A stretch of DNA of 64,000 nucleotides from DASRBN01 sp035294305 (GTDB taxonomy: Bacteria; Chloroflexota; Ktedonobacteria; Ktedonobacterales; Ktedonobacteraceae), in NCBI GenBank assembly GCA_035294305.1, contig DATGLD010000021.1:129396-193395 (forward strand), in the 5' to 3' direction. Positions 53,655-62,639 of the stretch are shown here, in pieces. A model generated the notes under the pieces. The model ran no database searches, was not told where the DNA came from, and was given only the letters and a program-made list of their open reading frames with translations. Numbering within the stretch: the stretch's first letter is position 1; each line of letters opens with the position of its first letter. Made by a program: the position numbers and the translations under genes.

Positions 53655-55668
53655 TGATGATATTCCCTTCTTCCGTACTCATCTGCCGCCTCTTCAAAAT
53701 TATTGTGCCAAGAGGTGGCAGAGTTAGTAGTATAGAATGCGGACAGGACTGCCAGTAGATAGGACCGCTTGGCATCGGTTGCTTATTCTCCAGCCCGCTG
53801 CCACCATAACGAGGTGCGTCACTATTCATTATTTCGTAATATTCACCTGCCCGTGGTACGCCTAGCCTATAACCATAACGCGGCACGGGAGTGAAATTAC
53901 AAACGAATATGAGCGTGTCCTCCGCTTTATGGCTGCGTCGCATAAAGGAGATGACGCTGTTGTCCGAATCATGCGGATCAATCCATAAGAACCCTTCCGG
54001 GTCGGTGTCCAATGCCGTGAACGCAGGTTCCTTTTGATAGAGCGCATTCAGATCGCGCACAAAATCTTGCAGTTGGGCATGAAAAGGGCTGCTGGGTGGT
54101 TCGAGCAGGTGCCAATCCAGGCTTTCCTTGAAGTTCCACTCGCTCCACTGCCCGAATTCGCCGCCCATAAAAAGCAGCTTCTTGCCTGGATGCCCCCACA
54201 TATAACCAAAGAAGGCGCGTATACTGGCAAAACGCTGCCAGAGGTCGCCCGGCATCTTGTTAATCAACGAGCCCTTGATATGCACGACTTCATCATGGGA
54301 CAGCGGCAGGATGAAGTTCTCGGAGTACGCATACATGAGAGAAAAGGTAATATAATTGTGATGATAGCGCCTGTAAATGGGATCGAGGTGCATGTACTCC
54401 AGCATGTCATGCATCCAACCCATGTTCCATTTGAATGTGAAGCCTAAGCCGCCGACATAGGTGGGACGTGTCACCAGCGGCCAGGAAGTGGACTCTTCGG
54501 CGATAGTTGCCGTTCCGGGCTGCTCCGCATAAACGGCCTCGTTCAATTGGCGCAGGAAATTTACGGCTTCCAGGTGTTCTCTGCCACCATACTGGTTGGC
54601 GACCCATTCGCCTGATCTGCGCATGTAATCAAGATAGAGCATGGATGCTACCGCGTCGACGCGCAGACCATCGACATGGTATTCTCGCAGCCAGAAGAGC
54701 GCGCTGGCGATGAGAAAGTTGCGCACTTCACTGCGGCCGTAGTCAAAAACATACGTACCCCATTCCTTGTGCTCGCCCTTGCGTGAGTCAGCGTACTCAT
54801 AGAGGTGGGTGCCATCAAAGTAGCTCAGGGCATAGCCATCCTTGGGAAAATGCGAAGGAACCCAATCGAGAAATACACCGATGCCCTGCTGGTGCATATA
54901 GTCTACGAAATATTGGAAGTCTTCGGGCGTACCGAAACGACTTGTCGGCGCGTAGTAGCCGGTAACCTGGTAGCCCCACGAGCCATCGTAGGGATATTCG
55001 GTAATCGGCAGCAGTTCGATATGGGTGAATCCCATGTCTTTCACATATTGCGCCAGCTCTACCGCCAGCTCGCGGTAGGTCATGAAGCGGTCCTCTTCGG
55101 GCGCACCTTCGACATGGCGCTCGGGAACATGCTTCCACGACCCCAGGTGCACCTCGTAGATTGAGATAGGCGCGTTCAAATCCTGGCGCTTGCCGCGCTC
55201 ATCCATCCAGGCATCATCACTCCATTGGTGATGGTGAATGTTGGTAACGATACTGGCATTATTTGGACGTAGTTCGAAAGCGAAGCCGTAGGGATCGGTC
55301 TTATCAACGGCATAGTGATTATAATGCGAAAGGAGAGCATATTTGTAGATGCTTCCTTCTTTCAAATCAGGGATAAAGCATTCCCAGACGCCCAGGTCGT
55401 TGTGGCGGAGATGCATCGGGTTGGCGCTGCGATTCCAGCCGTTGAAATCCCCTATTACCGAGACAGCGCGTGCGTTGGGGGCCCAGACGGCGAAATTGAC
55501 GCCCTCGATGCCGTTGAAAATGGCGGGATGAGCGCCCATCTTCTCATAGATACGGTAATGCTTCCCCTGCCCAAATAGATACAGGTCAAAATCGGTGAAG
55601 ATTGTGGGTACATCTTCCCCAATGACCTCTAACTTTTCTGGTACACTGTGCTGCTGTGGTACTGTCAT
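53641..55668 (-). CDS. glgB: 1,4-alpha-glucan branching enzyme
   Basis: A 675-residue GH13 enzyme making alpha-1,6 branches in glycogen. Domain order: N-terminal CBM48 (about 25-135, VNFAVWAPNARAVSVIGDFN), catalytic barrel (about 150-530) with GLRVDAVASMLYLD (nucleophile Asp) and TIAEESTSW (acid Glu), and a C-terminal beta domain. ATG 55668 follows AGGAG; the longer frame upstream is unlikely. No other glycogen gene is in the window. Confidence 0.94.
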   Translation of the reverse strand: MTVPQQHSVPEKLEVIGEDVPTIFTDFDLYLFGQGKHYRIYEKMGAHPAIFNGIEGVNFAVWAPNARAVSVIGDFNGWNRSANPMHLRHNDLGVWECFIPDLKEGSIYKYALLSHYNHYAVDKTDPYGFAFELRPNNASIVTNIHHHQWSDDAWMDERGKRQDLNAPISIYEVHLGSWKHVPERHVEGAPEEDRFMTYRELAVELAQYVKDMGFTHIELLPITEYPYDGSWGYQVTGYYAPTSRFGTPEDFQYFVDYMHQQGIGVFLDWVPSHFPKDGYALSYFDGTHLYEYADSRKGEHKEWGTYVFDYGRSEVRNFLIASALFWLREYHVDGLRVDAVASMLYLDYMRRSGEWVANQYGGREHLEAVNFLRQLNEAVYAEQPGTATIAEESTSWPLVTRPTYVGGLGFTFKWNMGWMHDMLEYMHLDPIYRRYHHNYITFSLMYAYSENFILPLSHDEVVHIKGSLINKMPGDLWQRFASIRAFFGYMWGHPGKKLLFMGGEFGQWSEWNFKESLDWHLLEPPSSPFHAQLQDFVRDLNALYQKEPAFTALDTDPEGFLWIDPHDSDNSVISFMRRSHKAEDTLIFVCNFTPVPRYGYRLGVPRAGEYYEIMNSDAPRYGGSGLENKQPMPSGPIYWQSCPHSILLTLPPLGTIILKRRQMSTEEGNIINESE

Positions 55669-55883
55669 TACCTGAACTCCTGGCGTTACTACATATAAAA
55701 CAAACGTTCCAGATAGACCTGTGTCAAATGCATCCTGCATGCATAAGCATATCATAAGTGGGAAGAGTTATGACTGCACTGCAGTGCAAGCTCTGTGCGG
55801 GACTGTTAGCTCCCCCTTTACCATATTACGTTTGATATCGTATGATGGTTCCTGGCAATATACTTGACGCAGGAGAGTCCTCT

Positions 55884-56945
55884 ATGCAGCTAATTCCCGG
55901 CCAGGATAGCTTTTTTGATCTTGGCGTTCATCGTGTGATAGAGCCAAAAGGAGCGCTGCCCCAGCCTGCCTGGAAGCTCGATAATACCCCTATCGCCCGC
56001 CCATCTGAAACGCTGGTTGATATACATACGCTGCACATCGATTCGGCCAGCTTCACTCAAATAGCAAACGCATGCGATCACGACCCTACCCGCATAAAAA
56101 AGCACATCCTGGATATTGTGGCACAGCGCGGCAAAATGCATAATCCTGTTACCGGTTCCGGTGGAGTTCTGGTCGGCTCGATACAGGTCCTCGATGAGGT
56201 ATCCGGGAAAACTCATGGACTGGCTATAGGAGATACCATTGTGAGTCTCACCTCGCTAAGCTGGCTGCCACTGTATTTAGAAGATATCTCTGCTATCCAC
56301 CTGGATCGTTGCGAGGTAGAGGCTCGCGGCAAGGCGATATTTTTCCGCGGCAATCCGGTCAGCAAACTTCCAGGCGATCTGCCACAATCTATCGTAGTTG
56401 CGGCTCTCGACGTGGCAGGCGCTCCCTCCCGAGTTTCGGCGCTGGTCAACCCGGGTATGTGTGTCACGGTGCTCGGAGCAGGAGGCACCGCCGGGCTACT
56501 GACGCTGTGTGCCATACGGCAAAAGATTGGAAGGAATGGGAAGATCGTTGCCATCGAGTATGACGAGAAAGCCTTGTGGGATATCGAGGCCCTCAAGGTC
56601 GCCGATGTTCTTGTCCAGGGCGATGCGACGTATCCTCTCAGGCTAGTCGAGCAGGTGAGGGCAGCTTGCGGAAAGTCTGACTACCAGGCCAATCTTGCAG
56701 TCAACGTCGTGAATGTTCCCAATACAGAGTTTGCTACCATCCTGCTGACGCGAGCAGATGGCCGTATTCTCTTTTTCAGTATGGCCACAAGTTTTACCGT
56801 GGCCGCATTAGGCGCCGAAGGCATGGCCCGCCAGGTCGAAATGCACATTGGAAATGGCTATATGCCAGATCACGGAGCAGTTGCGCTACAACTCTTGCGC
56901 GCCTATCCCGGCTTGCGAGAGATCTTCATGAAGCGCTTCGGTTAG
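55884..56945 (+). CDS. kdd: L-erythro-3,5-diaminohexanoate dehydrogenase
   Basis: A 353-residue NAD(P)-dependent deaminating dehydrogenase of lysine fermentation. DLGVHRVIEPKGALPQPAWK, NPVTGSGGVLVGSI and VAALDVAGAPSRVSALV are characteristic of this family, and VTVLGAGGTAGLLTLCAI is the dinucleotide site. ATG 55884 follows AGGAGAG; an earlier in-frame ATG at 55842 is less likely. The next gene is also of the lysine pathway. The aminomutase and other steps are not in the window. Confidence 0.88.
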   Translation: MQLIPGQDSFFDLGVHRVIEPKGALPQPAWKLDNTPIARPSETLVDIHTLHIDSASFTQIANACDHDPTRIKKHILDIVAQRGKMHNPVTGSGGVLVGSIQVLDEVSGKTHGLAIGDTIVSLTSLSWLPLYLEDISAIHLDRCEVEARGKAIFFRGNPVSKLPGDLPQSIVVAALDVAGAPSRVSALVNPGMCVTVLGAGGTAGLLTLCAIRQKIGRNGKIVAIEYDEKALWDIEALKVADVLVQGDATYPLRLVEQVRAACGKSDYQANLAVNVVNVPNTEFATILLTRADGRILFFSMATSFTVAALGAEGMARQVEMHIGNGYMPDHGAVALQLLRAYPGLREIFMKRFG

Positions 56946-56961
56946 AGGACTGTGAAAAGAT

Positions 56962-58059
56962 ATGACATCCTTCCTGGCTCAAATTGTGGCGAAAGCAGGC
57001 GTATCAAGTATCTCCCTCATAGGCCTGGCGAAGAATGTAGGCAAAACAACTACAACCAATCACCTGTTGGAAGCGCTGCTCGTTCAAGGGATCTATCGGG
57101 CCAATGAGCTTGCGTTGACCTCGCTGGGCCTGGATGGTGAAGCAGTCGACGCATTGACCGGATTGCCGAAACCACGCTATGTGCCGCAGCCCGGAATGTT
57201 GGTAGCGACCACCGCCGAACTGCTGCGCATGGCCGAAAACGAAGGAGTGCAGGTCGAGCGCTTGCAGCAACTTTCTGGCAGAACAGCGCTCGGCCCAGCT
57301 GTGCTGGCCCGTATTAGAGAACCAGGACGGGTGATTATCGCCGGCCCGACATTGTTACGTGACCTGCGTAGCGCCCTGGACAAAATGCAGGAGTGCGGCG
57401 CCCGTCTGAGCATCGTTGATGGAGCAATTAACCGCCTGGGAGCGGCCTCCCCGGAGATTACCGACGCGTGCATTCTCTGTACAGGAGCCAGTGCGGGAGC
57501 AACGCCTGCACTGGTGGCCAGACGCACCGCCGATATTCTGAGCAGGCTAACGATAAAGCAAACACAATGGACAGTGGCATATAAGAATTCTGCCTCCCGG
57601 GCTCGCCTCCTCATGTTTTGCCCTCAGAATGCTGGTGAAACCCCCGTGGTCTACTCAGGCTCAAGCGAGCCCCTATTAGAGGCAGAATGGATCGTAACTC
57701 ACATGGGGGCAGACGATCATCCCGTGTTTATCCTGAACGGCGCACTGAGTGAGGAGCTGGCGGCGGGATTACTTGCGCTTCTCTTGAAACGCATCTCATA
57801 TAGCCATAGCCTGCTAATCATCAAAAACGCAACCAGAATATTCTGCCATTCCAGCACACTGCAAAGACTAAAAGAGAGAGGGCTGGAAGTACAAGTAGCC
57901 GACCCTATCAACATATTAGCGCTCACGATTAACCCCTACACACCGGAATATCCCTGCATACCTCAGCGGCTGGTGGAAGCGCTCCTGGAGCAACTGCCAG
58001 CTGAGCACCCGCCAATCATTGACGTAGTCTCGGGGCTATACACCAATCAGGTCTTGTAA
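56962..58059 (+). CDS. kamB: KamB-like lysine 5,6-aminomutase reactivase subunit
   Basis: A 365-residue P-loop-containing protein. SLIGLAKNVGKTTTTNHLLE is the P-loop; LTSLGLDGEAVDALTGLPKP, GRVIIAGPTLLRDL and DGAINRLGAASPEITDACIL follow. The layout resembles KamB, which with KamC reactivates the B12-dependent lysine 5,6-aminomutase. Adjacency to kdd (16 nt) supports it. No KamC-like gene follows, so the partner must be elsewhere. The assignment is by remembered similarity and context. Confidence 0.68.
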   Translation: MTSFLAQIVAKAGVSSISLIGLAKNVGKTTTTNHLLEALLVQGIYRANELALTSLGLDGEAVDALTGLPKPRYVPQPGMLVATTAELLRMAENEGVQVERLQQLSGRTALGPAVLARIREPGRVIIAGPTLLRDLRSALDKMQECGARLSIVDGAINRLGAASPEITDACILCTGASAGATPALVARRTADILSRLTIKQTQWTVAYKNSASRARLLMFCPQNAGETPVVYSGSSEPLLEAEWIVTHMGADDHPVFILNGALSEELAAGLLALLLKRISYSHSLLIIKNATRIFCHSSTLQRLKERGLEVQVADPINILALTINPYTPEYPCIPQRLVEALLEQLPAEHPPIIDVVSGLYTNQVL

Positions 58060-58068
58060 CTACACAGC

Positions 58069-58199
58069 GTATGTATTTGCAGAAGGAAGCAAATAACATT
58101 GTCTCATCAGCGCTATTTGCTTTCCTCCGGCAGAGCGACGGCAGCTCCGTTCTAGCGGCTCCGTTCGGGGCAGCCGTCAATCGCTGCTCAAATACATAC
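58069..58199. repeat. Nested inverted-repeat element after kamB
   Basis: The outer arms GTATGTATTTG (58069-58079) and CAAATACATAC (58189-58199) are perfect. Inside, AGGAAGCAAATA (58084-58095) pairs with TATTTGCTTTCCT (58114-58126), and a GACGGC/GCCGTC pair follows. It lies just after the kamB stop and may terminate it or be a mobile palindrome. Confidence 0.55.
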
Positions 58200-58274
58200 T
58201 GCGTAGCATCTTCGATCTGAATAAACTTTTACCTTTGCGCCGTCCTTTTCTCTAGCTCCTTACGGAGGCAGAAT

Positions 58275-58850
58275 ATGACTTCTACGAAACGCTTTTTGCT
58301 TATCATAACAGGCATTCTGATTGCACTATTCATTGCAGCCTGTGGCAATGGCACAGGCACCGGCAGTCGTTATGGCAGCAGTACTACCGGCTCAACGCCA
58401 ACGACGGGTAGTAACCAGTCCACAAGTGTCGTTAAAACGGCCCCGGTGACCATCAATGGCAAAACGGAGACAATCTTAACCAACGCGCAGGGCATGACGC
58501 TGTATTATCGCACAAGCGATACTGCTACATCCGTCTGTAGTGGCGCCTGCGCGCAGGCCTGGCCACCATTCTTATTCACCGGGTCAGGCGCTCCCACCAG
58601 TTCCAGCCCCCTCACAGGTAATTTGACGGTGAGTACAAATGCCAATGGGCCGCAGGTCGAATACAACGGCCACCCCCTGTATACCTACACAGGCGACACA
58701 AGCCCTGGTCAGACGAATGGTGAGGGATTCGGGGGTATATGGTTCGTAGTCCCTACTGACCTGGCACCTTCTAATAGCGCGACCGGGACGCCCTCGAATA
58801 GTGGGTACGGCGGCTATGGTGGTAATCCAGGATACGGTGGTAACCCATAA
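58275..58850 (+). CDS. Lipoprotein with COG4315-type repeats
   Basis: A 191-residue secreted lipoprotein: signal peptide with lipobox (FIAAC, Cys about residue 23), then a Ser/Thr/Gly-rich linker and two short repeats of the Lipoprotein_15 type, NAQGMTLYYRTSD...CSGACAQAWPPF and NGHPLYTYTGDTSPGQTNGE. The tail is Gly/Tyr-rich (GYGGYGGNPGYGGNP). The role is unknown; homologues are cell-surface proteins. Confidence 0.82.
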   Translation: MTSTKRFLLIITGILIALFIAACGNGTGTGSRYGSSTTGSTPTTGSNQSTSVVKTAPVTINGKTETILTNAQGMTLYYRTSDTATSVCSGACAQAWPPFLFTGSGAPTSSSPLTGNLTVSTNANGPQVEYNGHPLYTYTGDTSPGQTNGEGFGGIWFVVPTDLAPSNSATGTPSNSGYGGYGGNPGYGGNP

Positions 58851-58891
58851 GAAGAAAACATTCTTCGCTTGCCCTCGTTCAACGATGATTC

Positions 58892-59025
58892 CCCATAAGT
58901 AGGTTGGGTGATGGAAGCCCGAGCGGCTGCACGACTACATGCCAGAGATTCTTTGTGGCACTCAGCATGACATGCCCCGCCCTGTCATGCTAAGGGCAAT
59001 GAAGAATCTCTGGCACACTTATGGG
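58892..59025. repeat. Multi-nested palindromic element
   Basis: Three nested arm pairs occur: CCCATAAGT (58892-58900) with ACTTATGGG (59017-59025); GCCAGAGATTCTT (58941-58953) with AAGAATCTCTGGC (59002-59014); and AGCATGACA with TGTCATGCT near the centre. The inner halves resemble diverged copies of the ATTCTTCGCTGCGCTCAG motif of the 70-bp elements. It lies between the lipoprotein and the TraR-like gene. Confidence 0.6.
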
Positions 59026-59132
59026 TAATCACCAGTGATAGTATCTGGCTTGAAACACTAAAGTAAGATAAAATGTGTCATAGTTGACGAAGCGGATGGC
59101 AGAGATGCAGCAAACAGAAAGGAATATGCGCT

Positions 59133-59531
59133 ATGACCATTGACTTACAGAAGATGCGGCAACGGCTCGAGGCCAGGCGCGACGAGCTGCAGGCGGAAAT
59201 AGCCGGGTTGACGGAAGCCCATCCAACGCCGGTTGATCCCAATGAAGCCAGCGAGGGCCCACAAGACTTTGAAGAGACCGCCGTGGATTTCCTGGAAACC
59301 CAGGAAGAGCAATCCTTACTGGTAAACGAGCAGGCTTTGCTTACTCAAGTATTGGGCGCACTGAAGCGTATCGACGAGGGTACCTATGGGAAATGTGTGA
59401 ATTGCGGCCGGCCCATCCCCGAAAAACGTCTGGAAGCAATTCCGTGGGCAGAACGCGATGTGGAATGTGAGGCACAGCTCGAGCAGAGGAACCTGAGCAG
59501 GGAAGAGCTTTATCCGGAAGATACCCAGTAG
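59133..59531 (+). CDS. TraR/DksA-family protein with altered zinc site
   Basis: A 132-residue protein: helical N-terminal part, acidic middle, then the zinc-finger region YGKCVNCGRPIPEKRLEAIP and ERDVECEAQ. The usual C-x2-C-x17-C-x2-C becomes Cys88, Cys91, Asp109, Cys112, so one ligand is Asp. DksA-like proteins bind RNA polymerase's secondary channel. It precedes lspA, but is separated by a likely promoter. Confidence 0.8.
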   Translation: MTIDLQKMRQRLEARRDELQAEIAGLTEAHPTPVDPNEASEGPQDFEETAVDFLETQEEQSLLVNEQALLTQVLGALKRIDEGTYGKCVNCGRPIPEKRLEAIPWAERDVECEAQLEQRNLSREELYPEDTQ

Positions 59532-59617
59532 CCATCCCCCATCTTTTCAACCGGCAGTGAATCGGGTACAATACACGTACCCGTTGGTTGTCAGGAGAAG
59601 GAAGGAAAAGAGAAATA

Positions 59618-60229
59618 GTGACTCTCAAACGCGCGCGAATTTTTGATGCGCTGGCACTACTCACTGTAATAATCGTAGTTACGCTGGACCAGTGGACGAA
59701 GGCTCTGGTTGTCCAGTATCTAAGCCCGCCAGGCATCGGGCCACGCATTCCACTGATAGGTGATTACCTCGTACTCTTCTACATCCGCAATAACGGGGCA
59801 GCGTTCAGCCTGTTTGATAATAACAGCATTGCGTTGGTCGTGTTGATTGTAGCCGCTATCGCTATCATCGCCTACCTCTACCTGCGTATGCTCAATTCAG
59901 GACCATTAGTATACAAACTTATTTTTGGCATGATCATTGGCGGAGCGGTAAGCAACCTGATTGACAGGGCACACCATAGTGGATATGTCGTCGATTTCAT
60001 CTCTTTCCGCATTCCTCAGATCGGATTCTACTTTGCGATTTTTAACCTCGCGGATGCTGCTATCTCCGTTGGTGTTTTCCTACTCTTCGTCGTTGTCCTC
60101 TTGAGCGGGTTGCACCGGTCGGAAGAGAAACAAGGGAGGGTCGCCTCCCAAAAAGTTGATGATGGCCAGGCCATTCCGACGACGAAGAGCAAGTTAGGCC
60201 ACTCTAAAGAGCAAGATGCACAACCCTGA
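59618..60229 (+). CDS. lspA: Prolipoprotein signal peptidase II
   Basis: A 203-residue aspartic peptidase that removes signal peptides of lipoproteins. Four hydrophobic helices are visible; the active-site Asp pair lies in GAVSNLIDRAHHSGYVVDFI and FNLADAAISVGVFLL, and RNNGAAFSLFDNN is the conserved loop. The C-terminal tail is polar. GTG 59618 is the best start; a TTG at 59588 is possible. Its end overlaps rluD by 14 nt. Confidence 0.92.
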   Translation: MTLKRARIFDALALLTVIIVVTLDQWTKALVVQYLSPPGIGPRIPLIGDYLVLFYIRNNGAAFSLFDNNSIALVVLIVAAIAIIAYLYLRMLNSGPLVYKLIFGMIIGGAVSNLIDRAHHSGYVVDFISFRIPQIGFYFAIFNLADAAISVGVFLLFVVVLLSGLHRSEEKQGRVASQKVDDGQAIPTTKSKLGHSKEQDAQP

Positions 60230-61169
60230 TTCATCTTCAGCAGATAGCAAGCGCACCTGGAAGATCCAGCCGGAGGAGGCAGGTCAAAGGCTGGATCGTT
60301 ACCTGGTAAGCATATTGCAAAACCTTTCGCGTACCGCCGTCCAGCAAATGATCACCGGTGGCGAGGTTCTTGTCAACGGAGTGGTGAGCAAACCAGGCTA
60401 TATGCTTCGTAACGGCGACGAAGTAAGGGCATTGAGAAGCAGGCCTGAAAGCCAGCAGGGAATCATCCAGCCCAGCAGGCGGCCCCTGGATATCGTTTAT
60501 GAGGACCCTGATTTGCTGGTCGTCAATAAGGCTGCCGGCGTAGTTGTGCATCCCGCGCCAGGACATCATGATGATACGCTTGTCAATGCCCTGCTGGCCT
60601 ACTATCCTGACCTGAAAGAAGTGGGCACCGAGCTGCGGCCCGGGATTGTACATCGCCTCGACAAGGATACATCCGGACTGGTGATCGTCGCGAAAAATAC
60701 GCGCACTCAGGCGGCTCTCATGGAGCAAATGAGGCGACATAAGATTGTGAAACGATACCTGGCGCTTGTGGAGGGGGTTGTAGCGCTCGATTCGGGGAGT
60801 ATCGATGCTCCTATTGGGCGCGATATACGCCATCGCCAGCAAATGGCAATCACCACGGTCCGCAGTAGAGAAGCCCGCACCCATTTTCGCGTGTTGGAGC
60901 GCTTCTCTCGCCACACACTCCTGCTCTTGCAATTAGAAACAGGCCGCACCCACCAGATTCGCGTACATTTGAAGGCTATAGGGCATCCCGTTGCCGGCGA
61001 TCCAGTCTATGGAACCGGCAGCACCATTCGAGGCGTGGAGCTTGACCGCCAGTTCCTGCACGCGTACCAACTCAAATTTACCCATCCAATTACCAGTGTA
61101 CCTGTGGAGTTAGAAGCACCTCTTCCCAACGACCTACGAAAGGTTCTCGAGGCCAGAAACTTCCTGTAG
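60216..61169 (+). CDS. rluD: RluD-type pseudouridine synthase
   Basis: A 317-residue RNA-modifying enzyme: S4 domain at about 18-75 (GQRLDRYLVSILQNLSRTAV) and the RluA-family catalytic domain, with GIVHRLDKDTSGLVIVAKNT carrying the catalytic Asp. The lspA-rluD pair is common in bacteria. It probably modifies 23S rRNA; exact position is inferred from family. Confidence 0.92.
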   Translation: MHNPDSSSADSKRTWKIQPEEAGQRLDRYLVSILQNLSRTAVQQMITGGEVLVNGVVSKPGYMLRNGDEVRALRSRPESQQGIIQPSRRPLDIVYEDPDLLVVNKAAGVVVHPAPGHHDDTLVNALLAYYPDLKEVGTELRPGIVHRLDKDTSGLVIVAKNTRTQAALMEQMRRHKIVKRYLALVEGVVALDSGSIDAPIGRDIRHRQQMAITTVRSREARTHFRVLERFSRHTLLLLQLETGRTHQIRVHLKAIGHPVAGDPVYGTGSTIRGVELDRQFLHAYQLKFTHPITSVPVELEAPLPNDLRKVLEARNFL

Positions 61170-61221
61170 CCAGACGTGAGATCGTGGCCCAAACGAATGA
61201 GGAAACTTGCATTATAGTCCC

Positions 61222-61251
61222 TTGAATATCGCTTGCCTGGCATGCTATAAT
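61222..61251 (+). promoter_or_regulatory. Promoter upstream of the FG-GAP-like gene
   Basis: TTGAAT (61222-61227), an 18-bp spacer and TATAAT (61246-61251). It leaves a leader of about 190 nt in the 279-base gap before ATG 61449; no riboswitch was recognised in it. Confidence 0.5.
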
Positions 61252-61448
61252 ATGGTTGACGAACAAATCATTCCAGAGTCGCGCACATCGTACTCATAGC
61301 CGTCTTGTACAGCGTGTTCATTGCTAAAACCACGCCGCAAAACTCCAATCGCAATCATCACAATCAGGCATAGTTTGTCCTTATTTCTTGGCTTCACTTC
61401 TTGAGACAGTAATAGCTTGCGCTAATTGAGGAAAGGAGCAGATTTACT

Positions 61449-62264
61449 ATGCCAACTTTAGCATCTACCGGTGAGATCACTCCAAAGAGCGCGCTGCGAC
61501 ACCGCCCTATCGGAAAGGATACGGATGAACCGGGAAAGGGCCCGGCTCATCCGCCGGTTGCACCCGTGGCACAGCGTGCTTCCCGCAGGCGGCCTAAACA
61601 TACGGAAGACGATGGAGAGATGAAACCGAAGCAGACGGAAGATGGGGTAGAGGTGAGCGAATGGCAGCGAGCGGGCGATGATGAAACAAAAGGCACTCAC
61701 ACGCCGGATTCTCTGAAGCGTGTCCCAACTGCGCCCAAAAGTCTGCCCAAACTGCCACGGGTCACTGCTGCGGGAAATAAAAGGGGCTTTACCTACAGGG
61801 CACATCCCCTGCTCTACCTGGGGGTAGGAATGATCGCAATGCTTGCCTTGTGGACGCTGCTGACCAGCGTGATCGGCTGGGCGAACACGACGATGGACGA
61901 TATCCGCTATGGACGCCCACGCACTTTCCAGATAGATGCAGTGGTAGGGCACAATGACAGTCCGGCCAATCCCAGCCATTATATTGCCATCAATTACAAT
62001 AGTCGCATCGAAGTCATCGAGTTCCCTGGGGGAGACGCTTCAAAGGCCCGCATCTATCTCGGACCGCAGTTGTTCGGCTCAGGAGAAGATCTGGCGCCGG
62101 TAACGCTCAGTTTTGCGGATGTCAATGGAGACCACCGACCAGATATGATCATTCATTTTCAATCGACTCAGATTGTTTTTATCAACGATCAAGGGGGATT
62201 TCGTCCTCTACGACCCGACGAGCAGCCCGCGGTCGAGCAATTTTTACAAAAGCATGGTTTGTAG
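61449..62264 (+). CDS. Membrane-anchored protein with FG-GAP-like repeat
   Basis: A 271-residue protein with a charged disordered N-terminal third (lysine, glutamate and proline rich), one transmembrane helix at about residues 120-142 (LLYLGVGMIAMLALWTLLTS), and an outer domain containing DVNGDHRPDMIIHF, an FG-GAP/VCBS-like calcium-binding motif, followed by IVFINDQGGFRPL. The role is unknown. Confidence 0.68.
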   Translation: MPTLASTGEITPKSALRHRPIGKDTDEPGKGPAHPPVAPVAQRASRRRPKHTEDDGEMKPKQTEDGVEVSEWQRAGDDETKGTHTPDSLKRVPTAPKSLPKLPRVTAAGNKRGFTYRAHPLLYLGVGMIAMLALWTLLTSVIGWANTTMDDIRYGRPRTFQIDAVVGHNDSPANPSHYIAINYNSRIEVIEFPGGDASKARIYLGPQLFGSGEDLAPVTLSFADVNGDHRPDMIIHFQSTQIVFINDQGGFRPLRPDEQPAVEQFLQKHGL

Positions 62265-62639
62265 GCGTTCGTCACTACTCAACATCATAGGGCCGGGAGT
62301 GTTTCAGAAAATTATGGAGGCCAGCCGGCCATATATGAAGCCCTGGACAGATTGCGTAGAACAATACCGGAAGACGATGGGCAAAATGTTGCGAGCTCGC
62401 GAGGATCATTGGGGTGAGGGATAAAGAGCGAGCTCCATTGACTTCCCTTAACACTCCCAGGCCCTCAACTTGGCAAAATAGCAAGTGAGGGCCTTGACTT
62501 TTCGCCTTTCTAGATGCAAAATGCATATAGATGAATTTGTCATTTAACAATACGCTTCATTTAAGTGATGAGTGCATCTAGATGTGGCCGGATAGCATAA
62601 TAACGCTTACGCTATCGACGAACGACAGGAAAGAGAAGT
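62265..62639. promoter_or_regulatory. Intergenic control region with terminator and palindromes
   Basis: This 375-base gap has a hairpin at 62459-62494 (AGGCCCTCAACTTG pairing with CAAGTGAGGGCCT with one bulge, followed by TTGACTTTT), probably ending the FG-GAP gene. TCTAGATGCA/TGCATATAGA (62509-62531) and TGCATCTAGA (62573-62582) are repeated operator-like motifs before the MaoC gene. Confidence 0.55.
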
